A program made the translations under genes and the position numbers. The notes beneath the pieces are model-generated. The model did not search any database. It saw only the letters and a list, made by a program, of their open reading frames with translations, and was not told the origin of the DNA. Shown here one piece after another: positions 8,728-17,498 of a stretch of DNA of 64,000 nucleotides. The DNA is from Streptomyces antibioticus (GTDB lineage Bacteria > Actinomycetota > Actinomycetes > Streptomycetales > Streptomycetaceae): positions 2,167,198-2,231,197 of the forward strand of contig NZ_CM007717.1 in NCBI RefSeq assembly GCF_002019855.1. Reading direction: 5' to 3'. How positions within the stretch are numbered: position 1 is the stretch's first letter; every line of letters begins with the position of its first letter.

Positions 8728-9591
8728 TCAGGAGGCCGAGGCGGTCGCGGCCGGGGAGGCCGCGGACTCGTCGTAGGGGCCGATCCACTTCTCGTAGATC
8801 TCCTTGTACGTGCCGTCCGCCTTGGCCCCGGCCAGCGCCTTGTTGATGGCGGCGAGCAGCTCGGTGTTGCCCTTCTTCACCGTGAAGCCGTACTGCTCAC
8901 CGGTGTTGATGTTGTCGGCGACCTCGAAGGCGTCGGCGTTGGCCTTGTCCTTCAGCCAGCCCTGGACCACCGGGAAGTCGATGATCACGGCCTTGACCTG
9001 GCCGGAGCGCAGGCCGTTGAGGACGGCGTCGGAGGACTCGAAGGAGACCGGGTCGAAGCCCTGCTGCTTGGCGTAGTCCTCGCCGGTGGTCTGCGCCTGG
9101 GCGCCGAGCTTGACCTTCTTGGCCTTGGCGTCGGCGAGGGAGGTGATCCCGCTGCCCCGGTCGACCAGGAGGGCCTGGGTGGCCTCGAAGTACGGGTCGG
9201 AGAAGTCGACGTTCTTCTTGCGTTCCTCGGTGATGGTCATACCGGCCGCGGCGACGTCGCACTGGCCGGAGTTGAGGAAGGCGCCCGTCTTGAAGTTCTC
9301 GAACGGGGTGTCGAGGATCACCTGCTTCACCCCGAGGTCCTCGGCGACCAGGTCGATCAGGGCCACGTCGAAGCCCTGCACCTCGCCGTCGATCTCCGAC
9401 TGGAAGGGCGGGTAGGGCAGATGGGTGCAGGTGGTGAGCTGGCCGGCCTTGGCCAGCTCCACTCCACCGGCGGCGGTCTTGGAGCCGCTGCCTCCGTCGT
9501 CGCTGGAGGTGCAGGCGGCCACGAGCATCAGTGCGGCCGCGGCGGTGCCGGCGGCCAGGACGCGGGTCCGTCGCCCGGGGAGGGTCTTCAC
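8728..9591 (-). CDS. Polar amino-acid ABC transporter substrate-binding lipoprotein
   Basis: A 287-residue family 3 solute-binding protein. It has a basic N-terminus, a hydrophobic stretch and the lipobox LVAAC with Cys27 as the lipidation site, followed by a Ser/Asp/Gly linker. Core segments such as GFDVALIDLVAEDLGV and CDVAAAGMTITEERKKNVDFS match the GlnH/GluB fold. It captures an amino acid or related compound outside the membrane. It is the first gene of a four-gene operon; the presence of an amidohydrolase rather than a second permease argues for an unusual substrate. Confidence 0.93.
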   Translation of the reverse strand: MKTLPGRRTRVLAAGTAAAALMLVAACTSSDDGGSGSKTAAGGVELAKAGQLTTCTHLPYPPFQSEIDGEVQGFDVALIDLVAEDLGVKQVILDTPFENFKTGAFLNSGQCDVAAAGMTITEERKKNVDFSDPYFEATQALLVDRGSGITSLADAKAKKVKLGAQAQTTGEDYAKQQGFDPVSFESSDAVLNGLRSGQVKAVIIDFPVVQGWLKDKANADAFEVADNINTGEQYGFTVKKGNTELLAAINKALAGAKADGTYKEIYEKWIGPYDESAASPAATASAS

Positions 9592-9652
9592 GGCGGGCCT
9601 TCCTGTGGGGGGAGGTGGGGGGTGAGTGAGGTCCTGGGGACCTGAGGATCCG

Positions 9653-9680
9653 ATTATAAGGAGAAGTTTGAGTGTCTCAA
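9653..9680 (-). promoter_or_regulatory. Promoter of the amino-acid ABC/amidohydrolase operon
   Basis: On the minus strand a consensus -10 TATAAT (9658-9653) lies 16 bases from a -35-like TTGAGA (9680-9675), 62 bases ahead of the binding-protein ATG. A perfect -10 is rare in this GC-rich genome. Confidence 0.7.
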
Positions 9681-9682
9681 AC
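9666..9682. promoter_or_regulatory. Perfect inverted repeat over the -35 box (operator candidate)
   Basis: GTTTGAG-TGT-CTCAAAC is a perfect 7-bp inverted repeat with a 3-base spacer. It covers the -35 of the minus-strand promoter and also lies upstream of the divergent aminotransferase gene. A repressor site is the simplest reading; no regulator gene is adjacent. Confidence 0.65.
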
Positions 9683-9802
9683 CAATCCGATGGTCAAGGA
9701 GCCGACGGACCTGCGAAGTCATCGGTCGGCGGCTGCGCGGGGGTGCGGGTGGGGGCGGATACTCTCGTCACCTCTACCCCGTACGTCGAAGAGAGCACCG
9801 TC

Positions 9803-10903
9803 GTGACACACCCGTTCCTGGACCTGGCCCCGCTCGGCGCCGCGCGCTTCGCGTCGATCGAGGACCGGGTGGCCCGGCTGCTGCGCACCGAGCAGGACGT
9901 CGTGATCATGCAGGGCGAGGCGCTGCTGCCGCTGGAGGGGGCGATCCGGGCGACCGCGGGCCCCGGCACCACGGCCCTGAACGTGATCACCGGCCCCTAC
10001 GGGCAGACCTTCGGGGACTGGCTGCGCGACTGCGGCGCCACGGTGATCGATCTGGCGGTGCCCTTCCACACGGCGGTGACGGCCGCGCAGATCCGGGAGG
10101 CGTTCGCCGCGCACCCGGAGATCGACTTCGTCTCGCTGGTGCACGCGGAGGCGGCCACGGGCAACACCAACCCGGTCGCGGAGATCGGCGCGGTGGTGCG
10201 GGAGCAGGGTGCGTTGTTCTATCTGGACGCCGTGGCCTCGGTCGGGGCCGAGCCGGTGCTGCCGGACGCGTGGGGCGTGGACCTGTGCGTGATCGGCGCG
10301 CAGAAGGCGATGGGCGGTCCCGCCGGGGTGTCGGCGGTGTCGGTGAGCGAGCGGGCCTGGGCGCGGATGGCCGCGAACCCGAGGGCGCCGCGCCGCTCGT
10401 ACCTCTCGCTGCTGGACTGGAAGGAGCGCTGGCTGGACGGCGGCCGCACGGCCCTGCCGCACGCGCCGGCGCAGTTGGAGATGCTCGGTCTGGAGGCGTG
10501 CGTCGAGCGGATCGAGGCGGACGGTCTGGAGACGGTGATGGCCCGCCACGCGTCCGCCGCGGCGGCGACCCGCGCGGGCGCGGCGGCACTGGGCGGCGGC
10601 CTCGAACCGTACGTGTACGAGGCGCGGGACGCGGCGCCGGTCGCCACGACCCTGCGGGCGCCCGCGGGGGCGCCGGCCTCGGAGCTGGTGGCCCACGCCC
10701 TGGCCGCCGATCCCGCGCTTCCGCTGGCCGCGGGCGGTGGCGCGCTGGCCGCGGAGATGATCCGCGTCAACCACTACGGCCCGGCCGCCACCCTTGCCAC
10801 GGTCCGCGCCGCCCTGACGGCCCTCGCGGCGGCCCTCACGGAACGGGGTCTGACGACCGACCTGCCGGCGGCGCTGAAGGCGGCGGACGGCGCGTGGCGC
10901 TGA
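9803..10903 (+). CDS. Class V aminotransferase (alanine/serine-glyoxylate type)
   Basis: A 366-residue PLP enzyme. It shows VHAEAATGNTNPVAEIG, the cofactor aspartate in LFYLDAVASVGAEP, and the PLP lysine K168 in VIGAQKAMGGPAG. Relatives are alanine-glyoxylate or serine-glyoxylate aminotransferases and 2-aminoethylphosphonate transaminases, so the donor is uncertain. GTG at 9803 was chosen because GAGAG lies 7 bases upstream and translation then begins at the family-typical N-terminus. It is divergent from the ABC operon and could be co-regulated with it; a terminator separates it from ectA. Confidence 0.85.
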   Translation: MTHPFLDLAPLGAARFASIEDRVARLLRTEQDVVIMQGEALLPLEGAIRATAGPGTTALNVITGPYGQTFGDWLRDCGATVIDLAVPFHTAVTAAQIREAFAAHPEIDFVSLVHAEAATGNTNPVAEIGAVVREQGALFYLDAVASVGAEPVLPDAWGVDLCVIGAQKAMGGPAGVSAVSVSERAWARMAANPRAPRRSYLSLLDWKERWLDGGRTALPHAPAQLEMLGLEACVERIEADGLETVMARHASAAAATRAGAAALGGGLEPYVYEARDAAPVATTLRAPAGAPASELVAHALAADPALPLAAGGGALAAEMIRVNHYGPAATLATVRAALTALAAALTERGLTTDLPAALKAADGAWR

Positions 10904-10938
10904 ATTCAAGGCGCCCGAATATCCAATTCACCGAAATT

Positions 10939-10958
10939 CACTTCGGATCACTTCGGAT
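10939..10958. repeat. Tandem decamer, two copies
   Basis: CACTTCGGAT occurs twice head to tail in the AT-richer spacer between the aminotransferase gene and the ectoine operon. No function is evident. Confidence 0.6.
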
Positions 10959-10985
10959 AGATTTCCCTAGTGCTTCTGCCCTGAT

Positions 10986-11011
10986 TCCCCGGGGCTAAAC
11001 CCGGGGATTTT
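10986..11011 (+). terminator. Intrinsic terminator ahead of ectA
   Basis: TCCCCGGG and CCCGGGGA form a perfect 8-bp stem around a six-base loop and are followed by TTTT (11008-11011), close to a textbook Rho-independent terminator. It isolates ectA from upstream transcription. The rest of the 268-base spacer 10904-11171 is AT-richer than its surroundings and should hold the ect promoter, but I could not assign -10/-35 boxes with confidence. Confidence 0.8.
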
Positions 11012-11171
11012 CAGGGCGATTTCGCGTACGTGATCCATTCCACAGGCGTTCCTTTATATACCTTATGCGGGGCATGAATCGTCCCATATCCCCCTCCCCT
11101 CTCCCTCGCATCACGGAATCCCCACCGACCCTCCATGCGTCATTGAATTTCGCTGGGTAAGTTCCTTCCGC

Positions 11172-11690
11172 ATGACTGCCGCACAAGCAGACCTGCGAAT
11201 CGACCTCCCGTCGGTGGCGGACGGGGCCGCCATCTGGCGTATCGCCAAGGAATCCGGAACGCTCGATCTGAACTCCTCCTACAGCTATCTGCTGTGGTGC
11301 CGTGACTTCGCCGCCACCTCCGCGGTGGCCCGCGACGAGGACGGCGAAGCGGTCGGTTTCGTCACCGGGTACGTACGGCCGGACGCCCCGGGGACCCTGC
11401 TGGTCTGGCAGGTGGCCGTGGACCGGGCGCACCGGGGCCGCGGTCTCGCCGCCGCGCTGCTCGACGGGCTCACCGCGCGGATCGCCGCCGAGCGTGGGCG
11501 CACCGCCCCGCTCTCCACCGTCGAGACCACGATCACCCCGGGCAACACCGCCTCCGAGCGGCTGTTCACCTCGTACGCCGCCCGGCACGGGGCGACCGTC
11601 CGCCGCGAGGTCCTGTTCGGCGCGGGGCTGTTCCCGGACGGTCCGCACGACCCCGAAGTCCTGTACCGCATCGGCCCGTTTTCGAGTTGA
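11172..11690 (+). CDS. ectA: L-2,4-diaminobutyrate N-acetyltransferase
   Basis: A 172-residue GNAT protein. The acetyl-CoA-binding segment is VAVDRAHRGRGLAAALLDGL, and ETTITPGNTASERLF is diagnostic of EctA. It acetylates L-2,4-diaminobutyrate, the second step of ectoine synthesis. It is the first gene of ectABCD; ectB starts 11 bases after its stop. No strong ribosome site is seen ahead of the ATG. The operon makes an osmo- and thermoprotectant that accumulates in the cytoplasm. Confidence 0.96.
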   Translation: MTAAQADLRIDLPSVADGAAIWRIAKESGTLDLNSSYSYLLWCRDFAATSAVARDEDGEAVGFVTGYVRPDAPGTLLVWQVAVDRAHRGRGLAAALLDGLTARIAAERGRTAPLSTVETTITPGNTASERLFTSYAARHGATVRREVLFGAGLFPDGPHDPEVLYRIGPFSS

Positions 11691-11701
11691 GGAGCGACAC
11701 C

Positions 11702-12973
11702 ATGACCATCACCCAGCCCGACCTCAGTGTCTTCGAGACCCTCGAATCCGAGGTGCGCAGCTACTGCCGGAGCTGGCCCGCCGTGTTCGACCGCGCGCAG
11801 GGCAGCGTCATGTACGACGAGGACGGCCGCCGTCACCTGGACTTCTTCGCCGGTGCCGGATCGCTCAACTACGGCCACAACAACCCGGTGCTGAAACGGG
11901 CGTTGATCGACTATCTGCTGCGCGACGGTGTCACGCACGGGCTCGACATGTCGACCGTCGCCAAGCGGACGTTCCTGAGCACCTTCCAGGACCTGGTGCT
12001 GCGGCCGCGCGATCTGCCGTACAAGGTGATGTTCCCGGGGCCGACCGGGACCAACGCGGTGGAGGCCGCGCTGAAGCTGGCCCGGAAGGTGAAGGGGCGT
12101 GAGGCGATCGTGTCGTTCACCAACGCCTTCCACGGCATGTCCCTCGGGTCGCTCGCGGTGACCGGCAACGCCTTCAAGCGGGCGGGCGCCGGGATACCGC
12201 TGGTGCACGGGACGCCGATGCCGTTCGACAACTACTTCGAGGGCACGGTCCCCGACTTCCTGTGGTTCGAACGGCTGCTGGAGGACCAGGGGTCGGGGCT
12301 CAACAAGCCGGCCGCGGTGATCGTGGAGACCGTGCAGGGCGAGGGCGGCATCAATGTGGCCCGGCCCGAATGGCTGCGCGCGCTCAAGGAGTTGTGCGAG
12401 CGGCAGGACATGCTGCTGATCGTCGACGACATCCAGATGGGCTGCGGGCGCACCGGGGCGTTCTTCTCCTTCGAGGAGTCCGGGATCGTGCCCGACATCG
12501 TCACGGTGTCCAAGTCCATCAGCGGCTACGGACTGCCCATGTCCCTGTGCCTGTTCCGGCCGGAGCTGGACGTCTGGGAGCCGGGCGAGCACAACGGCAC
12601 CTTTCGTGGCAACAACCCGGCGTTCGTCACCGCCACCGCCGCGCTGGAGGCGTACTGGACCGACGGGGCGGCCATGGAGAAGCAGACCCGGGCGCGCGGC
12701 GAGCAGATCGAGGAGGGGCTCATCTCGATCACCGAGGAGAACCTCGCCGATGTGAAGGAGTACCGCGGGCGGGGGCTGGTGTGGGGCCTGGAGTTCCACG
12801 ACAAGGAGCGCGCCGGGCGGGTCGCCGGGCGGGCCTTCGAACTCGGGCTGCTGATCGAGACGTCGGGGCCGGAGAGCGAGGTCGTCAAACTGCTGCCGGC
12901 CCTGACCATCACGCCGGAGGAGCTGGACGAGGGGCTGAGCGTCGTCGCCCGCGCCGTCCGCGAGACCACCTGA
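11702..12973 (+). CDS. ectB: Diaminobutyrate-2-oxoglutarate transaminase
   Basis: A 423-residue class III aminotransferase. PLP-lysine K271 lies in [48 protein letters not shown] and [13 protein letters not shown] are family motifs. It forms L-2,4-diaminobutyrate from aspartate semialdehyde and glutamate, the entry step of ectoine synthesis. GAGGAG lies 8 bases before the ATG. It is co-transcribed with ectA and ectC. Confidence 0.97.
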   Translation: MTITQPDLSVFETLESEVRSYCRSWPAVFDRAQGSVMYDEDGRRHLDFFAGAGSLNYGHNNPVLKRALIDYLLRDGVTHGLDMSTVAKRTFLSTFQDLVLRPRDLPYKVMFPGPTGTNAVEAALKLARKVKGREAIVSFTNAFHGMSLGSLAVTGNAFKRAGAGIPLVHGTPMPFDNYFEGTVPDFLWFERLLEDQGSGLNKPAAVIVETVQGEGGINVARPEWLRALKELCERQDMLLIVDDIQMGCGRTGAFFSFEESGIVPDIVTVSKSISGYGLPMSLCLFRPELDVWEPGEHNGTFRGNNPAFVTATAALEAYWTDGAAMEKQTRARGEQIEEGLISITEENLADVKEYRGRGLVWGLEFHDKERAGRVAGRAFELGLLIETSGPESEVVKLLPALTITPEELDEGLSVVARAVRETT

Positions 12974-13028
12974 CCTCCGGCCGTTCGACCGCCTGACCGA
13001 CACGAGAGCGAAAGCGAAAGGAGAGACC

Positions 13029-13433
13029 GTGATCGTCCGTTCGTTCAAGGACATCGAGGGCACCGACCGCCATGTGCGGTCCGCGTCCGGCACCTGGGAG
13101 AGCAAGCGGATCGTGCTCGCCCGGGAGCGGGTCGGATTCTCCCTGCACGAGACGGTCCTGTACGCGGGCACCGAGACGTCGATGTGGTACGCCAACCATG
13201 TCGAGGCCGTGGTCTGCGTCGAGGGAGCCGCCGAACTCACCGACCACGAGACCGGGAGAACCCACACGATCACTCCCGGGACCATGTACCTCCTCGACGG
13301 ACACGAGCGGCACACGCTGCGCGTCCAGGAGGACTTCCGCTGCCTCTGCGTGTTCAACCCCCCGGTGACCGGGCGGGAGGACCACGACGAGAACGGCGTC
13401 TACCCGCTGCTCACCGAACCCGAGGAGGTGTGA
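13029..13433 (+). CDS. ectC: L-ectoine synthase
   Basis: A 134-residue cupin enzyme that cyclises N-gamma-acetyl-diaminobutyrate to ectoine. Segments [42 protein letters not shown] and [12 protein letters not shown] match EctC, including the metal-binding and catalytic region of the barrel. A GGAGAG ribosome site sits a few bases before the GTG. The 55-base gap to ectB is the longest in the operon but holds no clear hairpin. Confidence 0.97.
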   Translation: MIVRSFKDIEGTDRHVRSASGTWESKRIVLARERVGFSLHETVLYAGTETSMWYANHVEAVVCVEGAAELTDHETGRTHTITPGTMYLLDGHERHTLRVQEDFRCLCVFNPPVTGREDHDENGVYPLLTEPEEV

Positions 13434-13438
13434 CCGTC

Positions 13439-14329
13439 ATGACCACCACCGTCACCGATCTCTACCCCACCCGCGGCACCACCGAGGTGTCCGTGCCCCG
13501 GCAGGACCCGGTCGTCTGGGGCTCGCCCGACACCCCTGGCCCGGTTCCCGCGGCCGGTCTCGCGGCGTACGAACGCGACGGTTTCCTCACCGTCGACCGG
13601 CTGATCAGCGACGACGAGGTGGCCGTCTGCCGGCGCGAGCTGGAGCGGCTGGTCTCCGACCCGCGGGTCAGGGCGGACCCGCGGTCGATCGTGGAGCCGC
13701 GCTCGCAGGAGATCCGGTCCGTGTTCGAGGTGCACCGGCTGAGTCCGGTGTTCGCCTCCCTGGTGCGGGACGAGCGGATCGTCGGGCGGGCCCGGCAGAT
13801 CCTCGGCTCGGACGTGTACGTCCACCAGTCGCGGATCAACGTCAAGCCGGGCTTCGGCGCCGGGGGCTTCTACTGGCACTCCGACTTCGAGACCTGGCAC
13901 GCGGAGGACGGGCTGCCGAACATGCGGACGGTGTCCGTGTCGATCGCGCTGACCGAGAACCTCGACACCAACGGCGGCCTGATGATCATGCCGGGCTCGC
14001 ACCGGACGTTCCTCGGGTGCGCCGGGGCGACGCCGGAGGACAACTACAAGAAGTCGCTCCAGATGCAGGACGCGGGCACCCCGTCGGACGAGGCGCTGAC
14101 CGAGCTGGCCGGTGAGTACGGCATCCGGCTGTTCACCGGGCCCGCCGGGTCGGCGACCTGGTTCGACTGCAACTGCATGCACGGCTCCGGGGACAACATC
14201 ACGCCGTTCCCGCGCAGCAATGTCTTCATCGTGTTCAACAGCGTGGAGAACGCGGCGGTGGAGCCGTTCGCGGCGCCCGTGCGCCGTCCGGAGTACATCG
14301 GCGCCCGGGACTTCACTCCGGTGCGCTGA
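13439..14329 (+). CDS. ectD: Ectoine 5-hydroxylase
   Basis: A 296-residue Fe(II)/2-oxoglutarate dioxygenase that hydroxylates ectoine. The HxD...H iron triad is visible: YWHSDFETWH supplies His and Asp, and CMHGSGDN supplies the distal His. The 2-oxoglutarate and ectoine segments (HQSRINVKPGFGAGG, MIMPGSHRTFLGC) are intact. GAGGAGG at the end of ectC serves as its ribosome site. The last 17 bases overlap the 3' end of the convergent class V enzyme gene. Confidence 0.96.
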   Translation: MTTTVTDLYPTRGTTEVSVPRQDPVVWGSPDTPGPVPAAGLAAYERDGFLTVDRLISDDEVAVCRRELERLVSDPRVRADPRSIVEPRSQEIRSVFEVHRLSPVFASLVRDERIVGRARQILGSDVYVHQSRINVKPGFGAGGFYWHSDFETWHAEDGLPNMRTVSVSIALTENLDTNGGLMIMPGSHRTFLGCAGATPEDNYKKSLQMQDAGTPSDEALTELAGEYGIRLFTGPAGSATWFDCNCMHGSGDNITPFPRSNVFIVFNSVENAAVEPFAAPVRRPEYIGARDFTPVR

Positions 14330-15386
14330 GCGGCCGGCCGCCGAGGACGTCCAGCAGACGGTCGACGTCGGCGTCGGTGTTGTAGAGGTGGAACGAGGCG
14401 CGCAGATGCCCGGCGCGGTCGGAGACCTCGATGCCCGCCGCGCTCAACTCCGCCTGACGGCGGCCGAGTCCGGGGACGGACACGATCGCGGAGCCGGGGG
14501 CGGGCACGGCCTCGTGGCCGAGGGAGGCGAGGCCCTCGCGGAAGCGGTCGGCGAGCCGTACGTCGTGAGCGTGCACGGCGTCCACGCCGAGTTCCTCGAC
14601 GAGTTCGAGGGAGCGGCGCAGTCCGGCGTAGCTGAAGAGGGAGTGGCTGATGTCGAACCGGCGGGCGGAGCGGGCGAGTTCGGTGACGGGGCCGTAGCAG
14701 CTCTCCCAGGGCCGCTCGCCCGCGACCCAGCCGGCCAGGACCGGGCTGAGCCCGCCGAGGTCCTCGGGTACGACGAGGAAGGCCGCGCCGTGCGGGCCGA
14801 GCAGCCACTTGAAGCCGACGGTGGCGGTGTAGTCGTGGGCGGCGGCGTCGGTCGGCAGCCAGCCCGCGGACTGCGAGCAGTCGACGTAGGTCCGGGCGCC
14901 GTGCTCGCGGGCCGCCTCGCGCAGCGCGGCCAGGTCGGCGAGCCGCCCGTCGGCCGACTGCGCCGCGCTGACCGCGACGAGCGCGGTGCCGGGCCGCACG
15001 GACTCGGCGAGCCGCTCCAGGGGCACGGCGCGCACCTTGAGGTCGCCGCGGACGTGGAACGGGTTGAGGACGGAGGTGAAGTCGTCCTCGGCGGTGAGGA
15101 CCTCGGCGCCCGCGGGCAGCGAGGCGGCGATCACCCCGGTGTGCGCGGCGACCGAGGCCCCGGCCGCCACCCGGTCCACGGACACCCCGGCCAGCCGGGC
15201 GAAGGAGGCGCGGGCCGCCTCCACGTCGGCGTAGAGCGGGGTCAGCGGCCGGCCCTCGGCCCGCAGCCGTACGGCCTCGTGCAGGGCCGCGACGGCGCGG
15301 GCCGGGAGCAGTCCGTTGCTCGCGGTGTTGAGGAAGGTGTTCTTCGGGGCGAACTCGGCGCGGACGAGGGTCTCGAAGGTCTCCAT
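14313..15386 (-). CDS. Class V aminotransferase-like PLP enzyme
   Basis: A 357-residue enzyme related to cysteine desulfurases and kynureninases. It opens with NTFLNTASNGLLPARAV, has the cofactor aspartate in TYVDCSQSAGW and the PLP lysine in TVGFKWLLGPHGAAFL. The reaction cannot be told; actinobacterial relatives are simply called class V. ATG at 15386 begins the conserved METFETLVRAEF. Its end overlaps ectD by 17 bases on the other strand, so strong ectoine transcription could interfere with it. Confidence 0.82.
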   Translation of the reverse strand: METFETLVRAEFAPKNTFLNTASNGLLPARAVAALHEAVRLRAEGRPLTPLYADVEAARASFARLAGVSVDRVAAGASVAAHTGVIAASLPAGAEVLTAEDDFTSVLNPFHVRGDLKVRAVPLERLAESVRPGTALVAVSAAQSADGRLADLAALREAAREHGARTYVDCSQSAGWLPTDAAAHDYTATVGFKWLLGPHGAAFLVVPEDLGGLSPVLAGWVAGERPWESCYGPVTELARSARRFDISHSLFSYAGLRRSLELVEELGVDAVHAHDVRLADRFREGLASLGHEAVPAPGSAIVSVPGLGRRQAELSAAGIEVSDRAGHLRASFHLYNTDADVDRLLDVLGGRPLSAPE

Positions 15387-15483
15387 GGCTCCACTGTGGG
15401 GCCGATGGATGTCCCCGTCCATTGCCGATTTCTGCGCGATATCTCCAAGCGCCGCTTATACGTACGCTCCGGCCTGCTGCTTC

Positions 15484-16200
15484 TCAGGCCTGCGGGACCG
15501 CGCAGCCGTCCGGGCCGCAGGCTTCCGCGCCGCCGTCGTCGACGATCTTCAGCGGGGAGCGGTCGCCCCATGCCTGGGTGAGCGCCTGGGTGAAGACCTC
15601 GGCGGGCTGGGCGCCGGAGACGCCGTAGGCGCGGTCGAGGACGAAGAAGGGGACGCCGTTGGCGCCGAGCTGGGCGGCCTCGCGGGCGTCGGCCCGGACG
15701 TCGTCGGCGTAGGCCGTGGGGTCGGCGAGCACCGCGCGGACGGTGTCGGCGTCCAGTCCGGCCTCCACGGCCAGCTCGACGAGCCGCTCGTCGCCCTCGG
15801 TGAACAGGGAGCGCTCCTCGGCGAAGTTCGCCCGGTAGAGGATCTGGATCAGCTCGTCCTGGCGGCCGTGCTCCTTGGCGAGGTGCAGCAGCCGGTGCAG
15901 GTCGAAGGTGTTGCCGTGGTCGCGGCCCTCGGTGCGGTAGTCGAGGCCCTCGGCGGCGGCCTGCGCGCCGAGGTTCTCCTCGCCGGACCGGGCCTGCGCC
16001 TCGCTCATGCCGTACTTCTTGGTGAGCATCGTGATCACGGGCTGGACGTCGCCCTTGGCCCGGCCGGGGTCCAGCTCGAAGGAGCGGTGCACCACCTCGA
16101 CCTGGTCGCGGTGCGGGAAGGCCGCGAGCGCCTTCTCGAAGCGGGCCTTGCCCACGTAGCACCAGGGGCAGGCGATGTCGCTCCAGATCTCGACGCGCAT
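15484..16200 (-). CDS. DsbA-family FrnE-like thiol oxidoreductase
   Basis: A 238-residue cytoplasmic protein without a signal peptide. The thioredoxin-fold active site is CPWC at residues 11-14, followed by a helical insert and the cis-proline loop NGVPFFVLD. FrnE-like proteins act as disulfide oxidoreductases or isomerases, some in polyketide tailoring or oxidative stress. A Cys-rich tail (EACGPDGCAV) is present. A GGAGAG site precedes the ATG. It appears to be monocistronic. Confidence 0.92.
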   Translation of the reverse strand: MRVEIWSDIACPWCYVGKARFEKALAAFPHRDQVEVVHRSFELDPGRAKGDVQPVITMLTKKYGMSEAQARSGEENLGAQAAAEGLDYRTEGRDHGNTFDLHRLLHLAKEHGRQDELIQILYRANFAEERSLFTEGDERLVELAVEAGLDADTVRAVLADPTAYADDVRADAREAAQLGANGVPFFVLDRAYGVSGAQPAEVFTQALTQAWGDRSPLKIVDDGGAEACGPDGCAVPQA

Positions 16201-16215
16201 GTCTCGGCTCTCTCC

Positions 16216-16259
16216 GGTTCACAGGGGTGCGGAGACGCTCTCCGCCCGGTGTGTGAACC
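16216..16259. repeat. Nested inverted repeat upstream of the DsbA-like gene
   Basis: GGTTCACA (16216-16223) and TGTGAACC (16252-16259) are perfect inverted complements and enclose a second small stem GGAGA-CGC-TCTCC. The structure lies 16 bases upstream of the ATG at 16200 and could be an operator or 5' leader hairpin. Confidence 0.5.
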
Positions 16260-16274
16260 TTCAACCGGTCGCTT

Positions 16275-16778
16275 TCATTCCCCGCGCACCGGGAACCGCA
16301 GGAAGAGATGGTGGTCACCCTCGGCCGGCGGGTGGGCCGGGTCGGGGGTCCAGCCCTGACGGGCGTAGAACGCCTGGGCGCGGTGGTTGTCGACGTGGAC
16401 GTCGAGCACGGCCGCCCGGTGTCCGTCCGCGCGCCACTGCTCCACGCACGCGGTGTGCAGGGCCGTGCCGACGCCGGTGCGCCAGTGGTCGGGGTCGACG
16501 TGGAACTGGAACAGCTTGACGGTGTCCGCGTCCGCCCCCTCCGGCACCCGGAAGGAGGCGAGGCCGGCGATCCGGCCCCCGCGGACGGCGCACAGGACCT
16601 GTCCGTCGGGACGGGTGATCGCCGCGTGCCAGACGGCGGCCCAGTCCGTGCCGTCCTGCGGGATCCCGTCCGGGTAGTAGGTGGCGCGGGCCCGGGCGTG
16701 CAGCGCGACGACGGTCCCGGTCTCGGCGGGCACCACGGTGCGGATGACGGTGCCCGTGCCGGGGCGTTCTCCGATCAT
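16275..16778 (-). CDS. GNAT-family N-acetyltransferase
   Basis: A 167-residue acetyltransferase. The acetyl-CoA loop is DHWRTGVGTALHTACV and the C-terminal strand-helix reads VLDVHVDNHRAQAFYARQGWTP, both standard for GNATs. The substrate is unknown; a small amine or peptide N-terminus is usual. The start was set at MIGERPGTG, although the ribosome site is weak. It lies 68 bases after the DUF1349 gene on the same strand and may be co-transcribed. Confidence 0.88.
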   Translation of the reverse strand: MIGERPGTGTVIRTVVPAETGTVVALHARARATYYPDGIPQDGTDWAAVWHAAITRPDGQVLCAVRGGRIAGLASFRVPEGADADTVKLFQFHVDPDHWRTGVGTALHTACVEQWRADGHRAAVLDVHVDNHRAQAFYARQGWTPDPAHPPAEGDHHLFLRFPVRGE

Positions 16779-16846
16779 GCAACGGAGGACGTTCCGGCCG
16801 CCTGTCCGGTTCCGTGCGGTGCGGCGCGGTGCCGCGCGGGCGGGTG

Positions 16847-17455
16847 TCAGCCGCCGTCGCGGAGGTCGTCCGGCCAGGACGGGCGGTAGGCGAGGTGGTC
16901 GTACGTCACCACGCAGCCCTGGCCCAGCGGCGACTGGGTCATGAAGCCGACCAGCGCGGCGTCGGTCTCCTTCTCGTCGCCCAGCGTGAACAGCCGGACG
17001 AAGGTCCAGCGCAGGCCGTCGCGGGAGGCGTGGAAGGCGAAGGCCCGGCCGGTGCGACTGATCCGCAGCCAGACGGAACTGCCCTCCACGGTGAAGGAGT
17101 TGGCGTCGTCGGAGTGTCCCCGGGTGACGACCGTGCAGACGGTGGGCACGTCCGGGGAGTACTCCAGGCAGAGCTTGGCCCAGGCGCGTTCGCCGACGTG
17201 GACGTACAACACCCCCGCGTCGAAGGCGAAGTTGAAGCCGACGGTGACCCGGGCAATGAGCTGGAAGTCGCCCTCGGGCGCCCCCAGCAGCCGCGGCGCG
17301 TCCCCGGCGGGCTCCAGGGCCTCCCCGGTGGGCGGCACGAAACGGTCCTGCCGCGGCCCCGCCCATCCGGTGAGCACACCGTCCTCGTAGGACCAGTGCC
17401 CGTCGGGCCCGTAGGTCCGCAGGGGGAAGGGCAGTTCGGGAAGCTCGACGTCCAT
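16847..17455 (-). CDS. DUF1349 concanavalin-like protein
   Basis: A 202-residue beta-sandwich protein of the DUF1349 family, related to the regulation-of-enolase protein. Visible motifs are DFQLIARVTVGFNFAFDAGVLYV, WLRISRTGRAFAFHASRDG and GFMTQSPLGQGC. No signal peptide. The fold resembles carbohydrate-binding lectin domains, but the molecular function is not established. ATG at 17455 was chosen because residues upstream are not family-like. It shares a strand with the aldehyde dehydrogenase gene 43 bases upstream. Confidence 0.85.
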   Translation of the reverse strand: MDVELPELPFPLRTYGPDGHWSYEDGVLTGWAGPRQDRFVPPTGEALEPAGDAPRLLGAPEGDFQLIARVTVGFNFAFDAGVLYVHVGERAWAKLCLEYSPDVPTVCTVVTRGHSDDANSFTVEGSSVWLRISRTGRAFAFHASRDGLRWTFVRLFTLGDEKETDAALVGFMTQSPLGQGCVVTYDHLAYRPSWPDDLRDGG

Positions 17456-17498
17456 GGGCCCGATTATCCAGCCGGGGGCCGGGCACCGGGCCACGAGG

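Noticed and set aside
11285-13357. A 690-codon frame antisense to the ect genes
   Set aside because: It mirrors ectA, ectB and ectC on the other strand, lacks domain motifs and has no ribosome site.
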